Shown one piece after another: positions 63,755-64,000 of a DNA stretch of 64,000 nt (position 1 is the first letter of the stretch; each line of letters opens with the position of its first letter). The DNA comes from Flavobacterium circumlabens (GTDB taxonomy: Bacteria > Bacteroidota > Bacteroidia > Flavobacteriales > Flavobacteriaceae), in contig NZ_SLWA01000012.1 of assembly GCF_004345565.1 (NCBI RefSeq), forward strand, positions 1 to 64,000. Reading direction: 5' to 3'. The notes beneath the pieces were generated by a model. It saw only the letters and a program-made list of their open reading frames with translations, was not told where the DNA came from and did no database searches. A program made the position numbers and the translations under genes.

Positions 63755-64000
63755 TTAAAGTTTACCGTCTGTCTTTTTAACGATTTTAGCTATTTTTTCA
63801 TCTAAATCTTTCAAAAGTTCGTCTAAAGCACTTTCACACATTGGTAATATTTTTTCAGCAGTTAAAACTGGAATTCCTCCTATGATAGCTCCAGTCTTTT
63901 TAGAGTTTGCTCCTTCACTAAACGCAAATACTTTTTTTCCTGTTTTATCATATAATGCAATTCTGGCATACGCTTTCATTTTAACCGTTCCGGTTCCACC
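63755..64000 (-). CDS. Unrecognised protein, C-terminal part only (runs off the window)
   Basis: The frame is open from the stop at 63755 to the end of the window; an ATG at 63979 exists, but the codons before it (GGTGTVK) continue a strand-like pattern, so the real start is probably outside. The visible 81 residues contain YARIALYDKTGKKVFAFSEG, a probable beta hairpin, and an amphipathic C-terminal helix (LDELLKDLDEKIAKIVKK). I recognise no family. Confidence 0.65.
   Translation of the reverse strand, partial: GGTGTVKMKAYARIALYDKTGKKVFAFSEGANSKKTGAIIGGIPVLTAEKILPMCESALDELLKDLDEKIAKIVKKTDGKL

Overview
The window comes from an AT-rich member of the Bacteroidota, almost certainly a Flavobacterium or a close relative. 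The evidence is type IX secretion sorting domains of both kinds (6440-7633 and 50538-54596), SusC/SusD-type outer-membrane import, -7 promoter boxes of the TAnnTTTG kind, a eukaryote/archaea-like ProRS, bacillithiol synthesis (BshC), and many short palindromic interspersed repeats. All functions are read from sequence and remembered family features; nothing was searched.

Layout. 1-12.2 kb is housekeeping and envelope: rpsT, two identical tRNA-Glu genes and proS on the minus strand, then a Tyr/Gly-rich lipoprotein, a FadL-type porin, a T9SS cargo gene broken by one in-frame stop, rimO, a Gly-rich secreted protein, an Amidase_2 lipoprotein and a BBP2-type porin. 12.9-33.5 kb is a polysaccharide utilisation locus for (galacto/gluco)mannan around an AraC regulator. 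The minus arm holds SusC, SusD, two surface glycan-binding lipoproteins, GH27 and GH5. The plus arm holds GH26, a GPH-family transporter, GH130, cellobiose 2-epimerase, a second GH26, GH5_7 and GH97. The route is: endo-cleavage at the surface, SusCD import, periplasmic trimming to mannobiose, inner-membrane uptake, epimerisation to mannosyl-glucose, and phosphorolysis to mannose-1-phosphate plus glucose. After an unrelated redox/regulator trio (33.5-36.1 kb), a second minus-strand block (36.5-41.6 kb) adds a GH3 beta-glucosidase and two SGNH-type esterases, which fits acetylated glucomannan.

41.8-54.6 kb carries cell-wall enzymes (NlpC/P60, L,D-transpeptidase), a DUF1573 protein, a two-component system, an MBL-fold hydrolase, a B12/radical-SAM protein and a large T9SS type B adhesin-like protein. 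54.7-64 kb carries an MHS-type MFS transporter, then an apparent operon (59523 down to 56120) of an unrecognised basic protein, RtcB RNA ligase, release factor PrfH and a TPR protein, followed by bshC, a NagX-like membrane acyltransferase, ndk and a partial gene at the window edge.

The most interesting region is 59.5-59.9 kb, upstream of the RtcB-PrfH operon. I see a candidate promoter, a 28-codon leader ORF, an intrinsic terminator on the operon strand, and three mutually exclusive pairings (1:2, 2:3, 3:4) like those of a classical ribosome-mediated attenuator. RtcB-PrfH systems are known to repair and rescue ribosomes cut in the decoding centre, so control by leader-peptide translation would let ribosome trouble switch on its own repair. 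The pairings are seen in the sequence; the regulatory role is inference.
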